A stretch of 64,000 nt of DNA from Thermanaerosceptrum fracticalcis (GTDB taxonomy: Bacteria; Bacillota; Peptococcia; DRI-13), in contig NZ_CP045798.1 in NCBI RefSeq assembly GCF_000746025.2, positions 2,613,001 to 2,677,000 on the forward strand. The letters run 5' to 3'. Under the pieces are notes generated by a model. The model worked only from the letters and a program-made list of their open reading frames with translations, had not been told where the DNA came from and ran no database searches. Position 1 is the stretch's first letter. Each line of letters opens with the position of its first letter. The translations under genes were made by a program, and so were the position numbers. Of the stretch, positions 36,685-45,800 are shown in pieces.

Positions 36685-37080
36685 CTATTTTGCCGCGCTA
36701 TCCTTAGAAACATTTTTTTCTTCCTCTTTTTCCATGAGGCAATTGCCTTTAAAAACGGCCCCTTCTTCGATAATTAAGTTCTTGACCTTCATATCACCAA
36801 AAACTTTGCCTGTGGGGGAAAGGTCTACTTTACCCGAAGCCACGATATTTCCCTTAAAGTATCCTCCCACCAGAACATTACGCCCTTCTACATGGGCCTC
36901 CACACGTCCACTTTCGCCTATTACCAGGTCACCTTTCGTTTTGATTTCCCCCTGAAAGGAACCGTCGATGCGCACGGTACCGGTAGCTGTAATCGCACCT
37001 TGAAAATGTGTGTCTTTACCGATCAAGGTATCAACTTTTTCGAAATTGGCAGGTGTTTCTACAGGCTTTTTCCCAAACAT
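36685..37080 (-). CDS. Bactofilin
   Basis: 131 aa from the ATG preceded by AGGAG; a further ATG six codons upstream (37098) overlaps the stop codon of the M23 gene by one base and is possible. The central part is a right-handed beta-helix of short repeats (TATGTVRIDGSFQGEIKTKG, then DLVIGESGRVEAHVEGRNVLV and so on), the DUF583 bactofilin domain that self-assembles into filaments. Coupling to an M23 endopeptidase gene is typical, since bactofilins position cell-wall hydrolases. Confidence 0.85.
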   Translation of the reverse strand: MFGKKPVETPANFEKVDTLIGKDTHFQGAITATGTVRIDGSFQGEIKTKGDLVIGESGRVEAHVEGRNVLVGGYFKGNIVASGKVDLSPTGKVFGDMKVKNLIIEEGAVFKGNCLMEKEEEKNVSKDSAAK

Positions 37081-37097
37081 CTTCTCACTCTCCTGCA

Positions 37098-38237
37098 TTA
37101 ATGCTTCAATTCGTTCAGTGGATTAATCCATTTACCATTCTTGGCCACACCGAAATGGAGGTGGGGACCGGTACTCCGGCCTGTACTTCCCAGGCGGGCG
37201 ATAATCTGACCCTTTTTAACCTTATCCCCTTCCTTCACCAGGAGGGAAGAATTGTGGGCGTACTGGGTAACATAGCCATAGCCGTGGGAGATTAAGATGT
37301 TTTTACCCCAGGCGGCTTTCCATCCTGCAAAAGTGACGACCCCGTCTGCCGCAGCTCTAATGGGTGTGCCGTAAGGTCCGGCCAGGTCTATACCCGGGTG
37401 AAACTCACTGCCGCGGTGGGAGTAAGGATTCTTCCTCCAGCCAAAGGGTGAAGTCAAACGACCTATCATGGGCCAGGCCGTGGGACGGGCATTTTCTTCA
37501 GCAAGCCTTTTTTCCACATCCGTCTTAAGTTTACCTATATTTTCCGCTTGCTGGGTGAGGAGGGCGTCCATTTGGGCCAACTGCTCTTTCAGTTCTTCCA
37601 GGGTATCCATTTCCCCTTCAAGAGCAGGCAGTTCCATGACTTCTTGCTGTTCAGAAACCTGTTGGTCATTGGCGGAAACCAAGCCGGAGTCGGCAGGTTC
37701 TTCCGCTATATAAGGAACCATGGCGTTTTGTGGCAGCTGTATCTGATTTGTCCCGGGTCCACCCAGTCCCATGGTCATAAACTGGTAACGGTCAAAACTT
37801 CTTGAACTCTCCAGTACCCTGACAGCCTTCTCTTCTTTTACACCTTTGGTCAGGCCCACTTTGGCCCTAATTTCAGAGTCCAGCTTAATTAAAGCCTGGA
37901 GTTTCTGGGCCATATCGCCCGTTATCCCTTTTAACTCCTTGATTTCCTTGGCCTGAGCCATATTAATTTGTTTTAGCTCCTCATTCTCCCTGGCCACATA
38001 GTTAAGATAAAAATATCCCGTGACAAAATACCCTACAATTAAAACACATGTGGCACTGATGGTGACACAACACTTGACAAGCCACATGGGAACGTTATAG
38101 CTCTTAACAGCTGTTCCGTGGGTATTAGGGATAATCATCATTGTCAGGGAAGAGGGCTTTTTCCTTTTATCTTTTGTTTTCTTTCTCTTAAGACGCCCTA
38201 CTTTCTCAAGTAAAGCAGCGGTGTTAAACTTTAGCAT
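37098..38237 (-). CDS. Membrane-anchored M23 (LytM-type) peptidase
   Basis: 379 aa from ATG (MLKFNTAALLEK); a longer frame to 38291 would use TTG without ribosome site. A basic N-terminus is followed by one membrane segment (about residues 53-75), a coiled coil (about 80-110), a second coiled coil (about 200-240), then the M23 domain with the zinc motifs HPGIDLAG and HLHFG. Such proteins cut peptidoglycan cross-bridges outside the membrane or act as activators. The bactofilin gene follows with a 1-base overlap. Confidence 0.87.
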   Translation of the reverse strand: MLKFNTAALLEKVGRLKRKKTKDKRKKPSSLTMMIIPNTHGTAVKSYNVPMWLVKCCVTISATCVLIVGYFVTGYFYLNYVARENEELKQINMAQAKEIKELKGITGDMAQKLQALIKLDSEIRAKVGLTKGVKEEKAVRVLESSRSFDRYQFMTMGLGGPGTNQIQLPQNAMVPYIAEEPADSGLVSANDQQVSEQQEVMELPALEGEMDTLEELKEQLAQMDALLTQQAENIGKLKTDVEKRLAEENARPTAWPMIGRLTSPFGWRKNPYSHRGSEFHPGIDLAGPYGTPIRAAADGVVTFAGWKAAWGKNILISHGYGYVTQYAHNSSLLVKEGDKVKKGQIIARLGSTGRSTGPHLHFGVAKNGKWINPLNELKH

Positions 38238-38356
38238 CTGCCAACCTGCCTCCCGGGATGAAGTAGTTCCAGAATCGGGCAGTAATACCAAATAGGTCTA
38301 TTCGACATTCCAATCATAAATCCTTCCCCAGAATAGACACTTTTACTCTAATTTTA

Positions 38357-38860
38357 TTACTTTTCACCTCTGGCTGCTTTGGCAATGGCTTCTTCTTCTT
38401 CCTGGGAAAGCTGGTATGACGACTTTCCACCCTTGACGGGTTTGGCATAAGTACGGGCATCATCACGCCCATAGATACTGCTGATGACAACACCGTCCCC
38501 CTGGCTGTTTAAAAGGGCGATGGCATAGCTTAAATCCCCCCCCATATCCCGGAAGGCATTGAAACGAACGATGCCCACTTTTTGTACACTGTTTTTGGCC
38601 ATGGTTTCTACTGTACTCAACCTATCTTCCTGGATATCCAGTTTAAAAAGAACCTGCTCCAGGGTGTTAGCATTATTCCACATTAATTCCTCTAGATTTT
38701 TTCCCTCTACTCCCCGCATCAGGATTTTATACTGTTTGGCCAATTTGTTAAGCCGGATAATAACCAGCAAAAAAATAATTAAACCCAGGGCAAAAGCACC
38801 TAACAATCCAAGGACTATCAGTGAATAATTCTGGGATACCCAGTTGAGCAGTGCCTCCAA
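38357..38860 (-). CDS. DUF4446 family protein
   Basis: 167 aa. One N-terminal membrane segment (about residues 14-38), a short coiled coil, then a globular domain with VGIVRFNAFRDMGGDLSYAIALL, the hallmark of DUF4446, a family found near the origin of many Firmicutes. Function unknown. Separated from the M23 gene by 120 bp. Confidence 0.82.
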   Translation of the reverse strand: MEALLNWVSQNYSLIVLGLLGAFALGLIIFLLVIIRLNKLAKQYKILMRGVEGKNLEELMWNNANTLEQVLFKLDIQEDRLSTVETMAKNSVQKVGIVRFNAFRDMGGDLSYAIALLNSQGDGVVISSIYGRDDARTYAKPVKGGKSSYQLSQEEEEAIAKAARGEK

Positions 38861-38906
38861 AACAACTCATCCTCCTCAAATATCCTCTCATCTAATACTA
38901 AATCTT

Positions 38907-40004
38907 TTATTGTACCAGTCCCCGTGCTGCTACCGGCCATTTGTCATAAACAGAACCGTTTTTCATTACTATAACTTCATTGGCTAAATTAATGGCTGTA
39001 CAGGCATGATTGGGGATAATGCACAGTTTTTCTCCCAGCTCCGGCAGGGGGCCTTCCCCGGTAACCTTGATAATGCCATGTTCCTCGGAAAGTCTCTCCA
39101 GGAGTAAATGGGGATATCCCAGGATAATACCAAAACCCTGTACGACCGACATGCCATGGGCCCCTTTATCCAGGGCAAAAGTCTTGCTCCCCGCATCAAT
39201 GACCAGCCTGTCTTTCGCCGGCCTGCTAATCACCATTGAGACCACCTGCAAAGCGCATTGTTCTGCTTTGGCCACACCTAAACCCACCTGGATGGCATCA
39301 TAAAAAACGTAATTACCGGGCCTTATTTCGGTCACTCCCGGCACCTGGAGATTGTAAAGTGCCGTTGGTGTGGAGCCTACGGAGACTTCCAGTTCTTTGA
39401 TACCATTATGCTCCAAAAGCTTGGCCAGTTCTGCCATTTGCCGTCCTTCCTCAAGGCCAATATCCGGTATTCTCTCAGGACTGGAGCCATAGGCATGTCC
39501 CGCATGTGTCATCAAGCCAACGGCCTCCAGATGAGGAAGTTGCTGCAGTTCTTTCACAAAATCTACCACATCTGGGCCCGGGAGGAGCCCACAGCGGTGT
39601 AAGCCCGTATCTATTTCAATCATCACGGGCAGCAGTATATTCCTTGTCCCTGCCCACTCATTTAACTCCGCAGCATTTTTTTTGTTATCAACAGCCACAC
39701 TAATCCTCGCCTTTTGTGCCAGGTCCAGGAGGCGGAGGATTTTTTCTTTCCCCACCATTTGGTAAGCCACTAAGATATCTTTGATTCCGGCCTCAATCAT
39801 CACTTCCGCTTCCCCTAAGGTAGCCACAGTAACACCTACGGCGCCCGCTTGAATTTGGCGAAGGGCAATCTGGGGCATCTTATGGGCTTTGATATGGGGA
39901 CGCAATTTCACGCCTTTTTCTTTAGCTCTCCGGGCCATGGTTTGAATATTGTTTTCCAAAATTTCAAGGTTCACACTAAGATATGGTGTTAACAAACCGC
40001 TCAT
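38907..40004 (-). CDS. D-threonine aldolase / alanine-racemase-like PLP enzyme
   Basis: 365 aa fold-type III PLP protein. The lysine for PLP lies in LRPHIKAHKMP (K near residue 41-44), and the C-terminal part has the metal-binding His-X-Cys in PNHACTA (near 334), characteristic of the D-threonine aldolase / D-serine dehydratase group rather than alanine racemase. Likely cleaves or dehydrates a D-3-hydroxy amino acid. It lies between DUF554 and DUF4446 on the minus strand with no operon context to indicate a substrate. Confidence 0.82.
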   Translation of the reverse strand: MSGLLTPYLSVNLEILENNIQTMARRAKEKGVKLRPHIKAHKMPQIALRQIQAGAVGVTVATLGEAEVMIEAGIKDILVAYQMVGKEKILRLLDLAQKARISVAVDNKKNAAELNEWAGTRNILLPVMIEIDTGLHRCGLLPGPDVVDFVKELQQLPHLEAVGLMTHAGHAYGSSPERIPDIGLEEGRQMAELAKLLEHNGIKELEVSVGSTPTALYNLQVPGVTEIRPGNYVFYDAIQVGLGVAKAEQCALQVVSMVISRPAKDRLVIDAGSKTFALDKGAHGMSVVQGFGIILGYPHLLLERLSEEHGIIKVTGEGPLPELGEKLCIIPNHACTAINLANEVIVMKNGSVYDKWPVAARGLVQ

Positions 40005-40021
40005 AACTATCCCCTTTACAT

Positions 40022-40720
40022 CTAAACTAACCCTGGAAAAAACCTGGCCACCATACTGGTAAGGATCACCACTACCAGCACTGCCGGTAAAAGATTGGCT
40101 ACCTTAATCTGCTTTATCCCCAAAACATTAAGACCGATGGCTACGATGAGAATTCCCCCCGTAGCTGTTAGCTCTGCAATAATGGCCTCGGTTAATAAAG
40201 CTTTTACGGCTCCAGCCAGCAGGGTGATACTTCCCTGGTAGACAAAAACGGGCAAAGCGGAAAAAGCCACCCCCAGTCCCATGGTGGAAGAAAAAATAAT
40301 GGCCGAAATCCCGTCCAGGGCAGACTTTACATAGAGAACCTTATGCTGGCCAGTGAGCCCGCTCTCAATGGGCCCCATAATGGCCATAGCCCCTACACAG
40401 TAAATCAGGCTGGCCGAAACAAACCCCCGTACAAATTCGCCTTCCCGGGAGCCAATCATGGCCTGGAGTCTTTGCCCTAAGGCCTCCAGGAAACGGTCTA
40501 TATCCAGCCACTCACCAATGATAGCCCCTATAACCAGGCTAAGAATGACAAGCAGCTCGTTATTAGTTTTAAAGGCCATCTTCATTCCTATCAAAAGAAC
40601 GGATAAGCCCAGTCCTTGCATAATAATGTCCTTGTACCGCTCTTGTATTCCCGTGCGTAGAAACAACCCTACGACCGCTCCTGCAATGATAGCTGCAGCA
40701 TTTACGATAGTACCTGTCAT
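40022..40720 (-). CDS. DUF554 membrane protein (YdfK-like)
   Basis: 232 aa with about seven hydrophobic segments. TIVNAAAIIAGAVVGLFLR at the N-terminus and the central SALDGISAIIFSSTMGLGVAFSA region are standard for DUF554. Probably a transporter; substrate unknown. It is 17 bp upstream of the PLP-enzyme gene and may be co-transcribed with it. Confidence 0.85.
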   Translation of the reverse strand: MTGTIVNAAAIIAGAVVGLFLRTGIQERYKDIIMQGLGLSVLLIGMKMAFKTNNELLVILSLVIGAIIGEWLDIDRFLEALGQRLQAMIGSREGEFVRGFVSASLIYCVGAMAIMGPIESGLTGQHKVLYVKSALDGISAIIFSSTMGLGVAFSALPVFVYQGSITLLAGAVKALLTEAIIAELTATGGILIVAIGLNVLGIKQIKVANLLPAVLVVVILTSMVARFFPGLV

Positions 40721-40845
40721 CTTTACCCCTATCTCCTCAATATATATTTCACTTTATTATAACTTACGAACCATTGCCGTGAACAGACTCCCGGGCGGGC
40801 TTTAGAAAATCTATTTTAGCCCACTTCTTGGTTGGATAATAAAAA

Positions 40846-40880
40846 TAAACGAACAGCAAGGGAATCCCTTGCTGTTCTCT
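40846..40880 (-). terminator. Terminator of the hnd hydrogenase operon
   Basis: GAACAGCAAGGGA/TCCCTTGCTGTTC forms an essentially perfect 12-bp stem; the minus-strand exit is GTTTATTTTTATT. Located directly beyond the hndD stop codon. Confidence 0.85.
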
Positions 40881-40891
40881 TGTTTCTAATT

Positions 40892-42706
40892 TTATTCCTT
40901 TTCCTCTGAACAGGCAGCTTCTTTTTCACTATAGCACTCTTCTTGAGCCACAAGCGCCACATACTTTGGTCTTTTTGTATAATGTGTATGGAGGAGATGG
41001 TGAGATTTGTGGCTCAGTGGTTTACCCAGGTACTCTTCATAGAGAGCCTTCACAGCAGGGTTATCATGGGATTTTCTCAAGGGCATCTCCCTGTCTTCCT
41101 GGTAAATGGCACGAGCCCGTAAAACACGATAATCCTCGCCGAGTTTCATCCGCTCAGGACCACTCACGATAGGCTGCCCGCCACCGCCCACACAACCGCC
41201 GGGACAGGCCATGATTTCAATAAAGTGGTAGTCCGCTTCCCCGTCTTTTAATTTTTCTAATAGTTTACGGGCGTTATTTAAACCATGGGCTACGGCAACT
41301 TTCACTGTACCTAAAGGAGGAATCTCGATACTGGCTTCTTTAATCCCCTCTATCCCCCGTACAGCTACAAAGTCGACTTTTTCCAAAGTTTTTCCGGTGA
41401 CAAGCTCATAGACGGTTCTTAAGGCTGCTTCCATGACGCCGCCGGTAGCACCGAAAATTAGACCTGCACCGGTGGTTATGCCCATAGGCAAATCATACTC
41501 TTCTTCAGGTAAAGACCTAAAGTCAATGCCTGCCTCCTTAATCATATCTGCCAATTCACGGGTAGTAAGCACTGCATCTACATCAGGGAAACCGCTGTCC
41601 TGCAGTTCCGGACGACCGCATTCAAACTTTTTCGCTGTACAGGGCATGACGGAAACAGAGAAGATCTTGGTAGGGTCGATGTCTGCCTTTTCAGCATAGT
41701 AGGTTTTGGCCAGGGCCCCGAACATCTGCTGGGGCGACTTAGCTGTAGAAAGATTAGCCAGGAATTCCGGGTAATGGTGTTCACAATACTTAACCCAGCC
41801 GGGGCTGCAGGAGGTAATCAGAGGCAGCTTGCCGCCTTCCTTGACGCGCTCCAATAACTCACTGCCCTCTTCCAGGATGGTCAGATCAGCAGTAAAATCG
41901 GTGTCAAAAACCTTGTCAAAGCCCAAACGTCTCAAAGCTGCCACCATCTTTTTGGTTACGGAAGTTCCTACAGGATAACCAAATTCCTCTCCGAGAGCCA
42001 CCCTGACAGCAGGAGCCGTTTGCACAATAACATGCTTATCCGGGTCATTGAGGGCTTCCCATACTCTCTGGGTATGGTCTTTTTCCCGCAGTGCGCCAAC
42101 GGGACATACATTAATACACTGCCCGCAGAAAGTACAGTTGACTTCATTGAGGGTTCTGTGGAAAGGCGGCGCCACCAGGCTTTCAAAACCTCTCTCCGTT
42201 AAACCCAATACCCCCACACCCTGTACCTGATTACAAACAGCGACACAGCGACGGCAAAGGATACACTTGTCTGGAATTCTTTCAATAGATGGTGAGGAGA
42301 GGTCAGGTTCAAAAGCGGTGTTGGCACCTGTAAAACGAATATCCTTAATACCCAGCTTCTTGGCCAGGGCCTGGAGTTCACAATTGGTGCTCCTGTTACA
42401 GGTTAAACATTCCATGGGATGATTGGAGAGAATTAACTCTACCACAGCCTTTCTGGCTTCTCTGATGGACGGTGTATTGGTTTTTACTTCCATTCCTTCA
42501 GCCACGGGATAAACACAGGATGCCTGTAAGCCCCTGGCCCCCTTAATCTCAACCAGGCAGACACGGCAAGCACCGATTTTATTGATTTCTTTCAAATAAC
42601 ATAGAGTAGGTATATCTATCCCGGCTTGTTGTGCGGCTTCAAGCACTGTGGTACCTGCAGGAACCCGCACTACTTGGCCGTCGATTGTTAAGGTTACCAT
42701 TTCCAT
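40892..42706 (-). CDS. hndD: [FeFe]-hydrogenase catalytic subunit HndD (group A)
   Basis: 604 aa. N-terminal [2Fe-2S] domain (CYLKEINKIGACRVC, about residues 36-50), the His-Cys cluster region (HPMECLTCNRSTNC, about 95-108), two [4Fe-4S] clusters (CILCRRCVAVC and CTFCGQCINVCP), and the H-domain with all three H-cluster motifs: TSCSPGWVKYCE, MPCTAKKFE and EIMACPGGCVGGGGQP. A short C-terminal Cys-containing tail follows. It produces or consumes H2 together with HndABC, with NAD(P)H and possibly ferredoxin as electron partners. Confidence 0.93.
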   Translation of the reverse strand: MEMVTLTIDGQVVRVPAGTTVLEAAQQAGIDIPTLCYLKEINKIGACRVCLVEIKGARGLQASCVYPVAEGMEVKTNTPSIREARKAVVELILSNHPMECLTCNRSTNCELQALAKKLGIKDIRFTGANTAFEPDLSSPSIERIPDKCILCRRCVAVCNQVQGVGVLGLTERGFESLVAPPFHRTLNEVNCTFCGQCINVCPVGALREKDHTQRVWEALNDPDKHVIVQTAPAVRVALGEEFGYPVGTSVTKKMVAALRRLGFDKVFDTDFTADLTILEEGSELLERVKEGGKLPLITSCSPGWVKYCEHHYPEFLANLSTAKSPQQMFGALAKTYYAEKADIDPTKIFSVSVMPCTAKKFECGRPELQDSGFPDVDAVLTTRELADMIKEAGIDFRSLPEEEYDLPMGITTGAGLIFGATGGVMEAALRTVYELVTGKTLEKVDFVAVRGIEGIKEASIEIPPLGTVKVAVAHGLNNARKLLEKLKDGEADYHFIEIMACPGGCVGGGGQPIVSGPERMKLGEDYRVLRARAIYQEDREMPLRKSHDNPAVKALYEEYLGKPLSHKSHHLLHTHYTKRPKYVALVAQEECYSEKEAACSEEKE

Positions 42707-42744
42707 AAATAGTCACACTCCTCGACTCTATTTGGTATGGGCCT

Positions 42745-44538
42745 CTACTCTTTGATAACGGCCGCAAATTTACATTTTTCTAAGCAGGCACCACACTTAA
42801 TACACTTTTCCACATCAATAACATAAGGCTCTTTAACCTTACCACTTATCGCGTTGGTGGGACAGTTCCGCGCACACAGACCGCAACCACGGCATTTTTC
42901 GGCCAGAATCTTATAAGTTAAGAGGGCTTGACAAACCCCGGCGGGACACTTCTTGTCGTAGATATGGGCTTCGTATTCGTGACGGAAATAGCGCAGAGTG
43001 CTTAATACCGGGTTAGGAGCAGTCTGTCCCAGACCGCACAAGGAAGCATTCTTAATGGTCTTGGCTAAAGTCTCCAGGTTTGTTAAGTCTTCAGGGGTTC
43101 CCTTACCTTCAGTTATCTTGGTGAGGATTTCCAGCATGCGTTTGGTTCCGATACGACAGGGAGGACACTTGCCGCAGGATTCATCCTGGGTAAATTCCAG
43201 GAAGAAGCGGGCAATGTCTACCATACAGTTGTCTTCGTCCATGACAATGAGCCCGCCTGAACCCATCATGGAACCAATAGCCGTCAGGTTATCATAGTCT
43301 ATTTCAATATCAAGAAGCTCGGCAGGGATGCAGCCGCCGGAAGGGCCTCCTGTTTGGGCTGCCTTAAACTTCTTGCCCTTAGGTATTCCGCCGCCGATAT
43401 CATAAATAATAGTTCTTAGTGTGGTACCCATAGGAACTTCAATAAGTCCCGTGTTATTGATTTTTCCGGCAAGGGCAAATACTTTGGTGCCTTTGCTCTT
43501 CTCCGTACCCATGGAAGCAAACCATTCCCAGCCGTTGCGTATAATTGGCGGTACGTTAGCAAAAGTTTCTACGTTATTAATAATGGTTGGTTTACCCCAA
43601 AGACCGGCCACAGCAGGGAAAGGTGGTCTTGGCCTGGGTTCGCCTCTCCGTCCTTCAATAGAGGTTAAGAGAGCTGTCTCTTCACCGCAGACAAAAGCCC
43701 CGGCGCCTAAACGAATATCAATATCAAAGTCAAAGCCTTTACTAAAGATATTCTTTCCTAAAAGACCCAGTTCACGGGCTTGTTTGATGGCAGTCTGCAG
43801 CCGTTCTACGGCAATTGGATATTCCGCCCGCACATAAATGTATCCCTGGTTGGCACCGATGGCATAACCGGCAATGGCCATAGCCTCCAGAACAGCATGG
43901 GGGTCACCCTCCAGCACACTCCTGTCCATAAAAGCACCGGGATCCCCTTCGTCAGCATTGCAGACTACATATTTCTGGTCCCCTTGGGATTTGCTGGCAA
44001 ATTCCCACTTAACACCGGTGGGGAAACCGCCGCCTCCCCGGCCTCTCAGGCCTGATTTTTTAATAACGTCAATGACTTCTTGCGGGGTCATCTCATGAAG
44101 TACCTTGGCCAGGGCAAAATAGCCGTCACGGGCAATATACTCCTCGATAACCTCAGGGTTAATATGGCCGCAGTTGGCCAGGGCCACCCTTTTCTGATGT
44201 CTGAAGAACTCAATATTATCGAATTCAAGGGTCCTGGTTTCCTTGTCAGGTTCATGGTATAAAAGCCGCTGTACAGGACGCCCTTTTATAAAATGTTCTT
44301 CAACGATTTCATTAACATCCTGGGTTTTGACCTGGCAGTAAAAAGTTCCCTCAGGATAAACCACCATAATGGGACCCAAATTACAAAAGCCGAAACAGCC
44401 TGTTTCTACAACCTTGATTTCTTTATCTAAGCCTTTTTCTGCTAATTGTTTAAGAAGTTCCCTTCTTACAAGCTGACTGTCCGAAGAAGTACACCCAGTA
44501 CCGGCACAAACCAGTACGTGGGAACGATAAAATTCCAT
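42745..44538 (-). CDS. hndC: NADH-binding hydrogenase subunit HndC (NuoF-like)
   Basis: 597 aa. N-terminal thioredoxin-like [2Fe-2S] domain (CAGTGCTSS near 11-19 and CFGFCNLGP near 47-56), then the NuoF core with RGRGGGGFPTG (NADH site, about 172-182), GAYICGEE-like GAFVCGEETALL (about 283-294), the C-terminal cluster ESCGKCPPCRIGTKRM, and an extra two-cluster ferredoxin tail (CRGCGLCARNCP, CIKCGACLEKC). It carries FMN and transfers electrons between NAD(H) and the hydrogenase subunit; the architecture matches bifurcating hydrogenases. Confidence 0.93.
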   Translation of the reverse strand: MEFYRSHVLVCAGTGCTSSDSQLVRRELLKQLAEKGLDKEIKVVETGCFGFCNLGPIMVVYPEGTFYCQVKTQDVNEIVEEHFIKGRPVQRLLYHEPDKETRTLEFDNIEFFRHQKRVALANCGHINPEVIEEYIARDGYFALAKVLHEMTPQEVIDVIKKSGLRGRGGGGFPTGVKWEFASKSQGDQKYVVCNADEGDPGAFMDRSVLEGDPHAVLEAMAIAGYAIGANQGYIYVRAEYPIAVERLQTAIKQARELGLLGKNIFSKGFDFDIDIRLGAGAFVCGEETALLTSIEGRRGEPRPRPPFPAVAGLWGKPTIINNVETFANVPPIIRNGWEWFASMGTEKSKGTKVFALAGKINNTGLIEVPMGTTLRTIIYDIGGGIPKGKKFKAAQTGGPSGGCIPAELLDIEIDYDNLTAIGSMMGSGGLIVMDEDNCMVDIARFFLEFTQDESCGKCPPCRIGTKRMLEILTKITEGKGTPEDLTNLETLAKTIKNASLCGLGQTAPNPVLSTLRYFRHEYEAHIYDKKCPAGVCQALLTYKILAEKCRGCGLCARNCPTNAISGKVKEPYVIDVEKCIKCGACLEKCKFAAVIKE

Positions 44539-44570
44539 GAAAACTCCTCCTTATCCTACGCCTGACCGGC

Positions 44571-44936
44571 CTATTCTTCCAGATTCACTAACCACTCGGT
44601 AACCGGCTGGTTATTGACAATATGCTGCACGATAATTTTTTTCACATTCTCCGGGGTTACCTTCCCGTACATATAGGGGTTTTTCCCGGGGACCGTGACA
44701 GTTACGATAGGCTCTTTATGGCAGAGTCCAGGGCATCCAGTCTGAGTCACATGGATATTAGCAAGACCACGGGTGTTAAGTTCCTCGATCACCGCAGTGA
44801 GAACCTCCCGGGCACCGTTGGAGATACCACAGGTCCCCATAGCAACGGTAATTGTAGATGCTCCCGTATTTTCACGAACTGAAATCGTCTTTTCCGCCTT
44901 TTCCTTAATGGCTTTTAATTCCTCCAAAGACCGCAT
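44571..44936 (-). CDS. hndB: Hydrogenase [2Fe-2S] subunit HndB
   Basis: 121 aa thioredoxin-like ferredoxin: first cysteine in GTCGISNGA (about residue 34), the second and third in TQTGCPGLC (about 85-93), and KIIVQHIVNNQPV near the C-terminus. Gene order A-B-C-D is as in known NAD(P)-reducing or bifurcating [FeFe]-hydrogenases. It may tether electron transfer between HndA and HndC. Confidence 0.87.
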   Translation of the reverse strand: MRSLEELKAIKEKAEKTISVRENTGASTITVAMGTCGISNGAREVLTAVIEELNTRGLANIHVTQTGCPGLCHKEPIVTVTVPGKNPYMYGKVTPENVKKIIVQHIVNNQPVTEWLVNLEE

Positions 44937-44951
44937 TCAGCCGTCCCCCTT

Positions 44952-45452
44952 TCACTTACTCTCAACATATTTTTTTACTATATCAGCTACGTCCTGAACA
45001 GTCAGTCGACCATGAACATTATCATTAACGGTCAACACAGGTGCCAAACCACAGGCACCCAGACACCGGCATGCTTCCAAAGTAAACATTCCATCTTCTG
45101 TGGTTTCGCCCACTTTAATTTTTAACTGTTTTTCAAATTCCGCCAGGATATCACCTGCGCCTTTTACATAACAGGCCGTACCCAGGCAAACGCTGATTTT
45201 GTACTTGCCTTTGGGCACTGTGGAGAAAAGGGTATAAAAACTTACTACACCATAAACTTCACTAAGAGGGATACCCAACTTTTCCGCAATGTAGGCCTGA
45301 ACATTTTCGGGTAGATAACCCAGGGCCTGCTGGGTTTGGTGCAATACAGGAATCAACGACCCCGCCTGACCTTTGTACCTTTCAACAATCTGGTCAATGA
45401 AGGTGTAAATTTCTGGTTCGTTACCTGCATTGCACTGGCATTGACAACTCAT
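44952..45452 (-). CDS. hndA: Hydrogenase subunit HndA (NuoE-like)
   Basis: 166 aa. The [2Fe-2S] ligands are in CLGTACYVKGA (about residues 95-105) and CRCLGACGLAP (about 132-142), with an upstream helical domain (LIPVLHQTQQALGYLPENV). First gene of the hnd operon. Upstream 45453-45800 holds no gene but has two parS sites and the promoter region. Confidence 0.9.
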   Translation of the reverse strand: MSCQCQCNAGNEPEIYTFIDQIVERYKGQAGSLIPVLHQTQQALGYLPENVQAYIAEKLGIPLSEVYGVVSFYTLFSTVPKGKYKISVCLGTACYVKGAGDILAEFEKQLKIKVGETTEDGMFTLEACRCLGACGLAPVLTVNDNVHGRLTVQDVADIVKKYVESK

Positions 45453-45664
45453 TGTACATTCCTCCTTACTGAATCAATTATAACATTAGGAAAATATGTG
45501 ATAGTCTTCACATTTACAATCAACTAATTAGCCCTTTTGCAAGGGCAAAAAGATTACTATAACGCTATAATTTTATCTCATTTTATAAAATATTGTCAAT
45601 TATACTAAAGTGCTAGTGCCTTCTAGTACTATTAGTAATTTGTGAAACATTCTTACAATTTCAT

Positions 45665-45680
45665 TGTTCCACGTGAAACA
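45665..45680. other. parS: parS site (one mismatch)
   Basis: TGTTCCACGTGAAACA, one base from the Firmicutes ParB-binding consensus TGTTTCACGTGAAACA. Lies between parB and hndA. Confidence 0.75.
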
Positions 45681-45756
45681 TATGTTTCCTTCTTTTTCAT
45701 ATTCTGTGTTTTTTAATTTTTTCTTTATATTCATCCTTATATAATATTAGAATGAG

Positions 45757-45772
45757 TGTTTCACGTGAAACA
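45757..45772. other. parS: parS site (perfect)
   Basis: TGTTTCACGTGAAACA, an exact match to the 16-bp palindromic ParB-binding site, about 30 bp past the parB stop codon. Confidence 0.92.
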
Positions 45773-45800
45773 TTCTCTCTTGTTTGTTTAAATTTTTTCC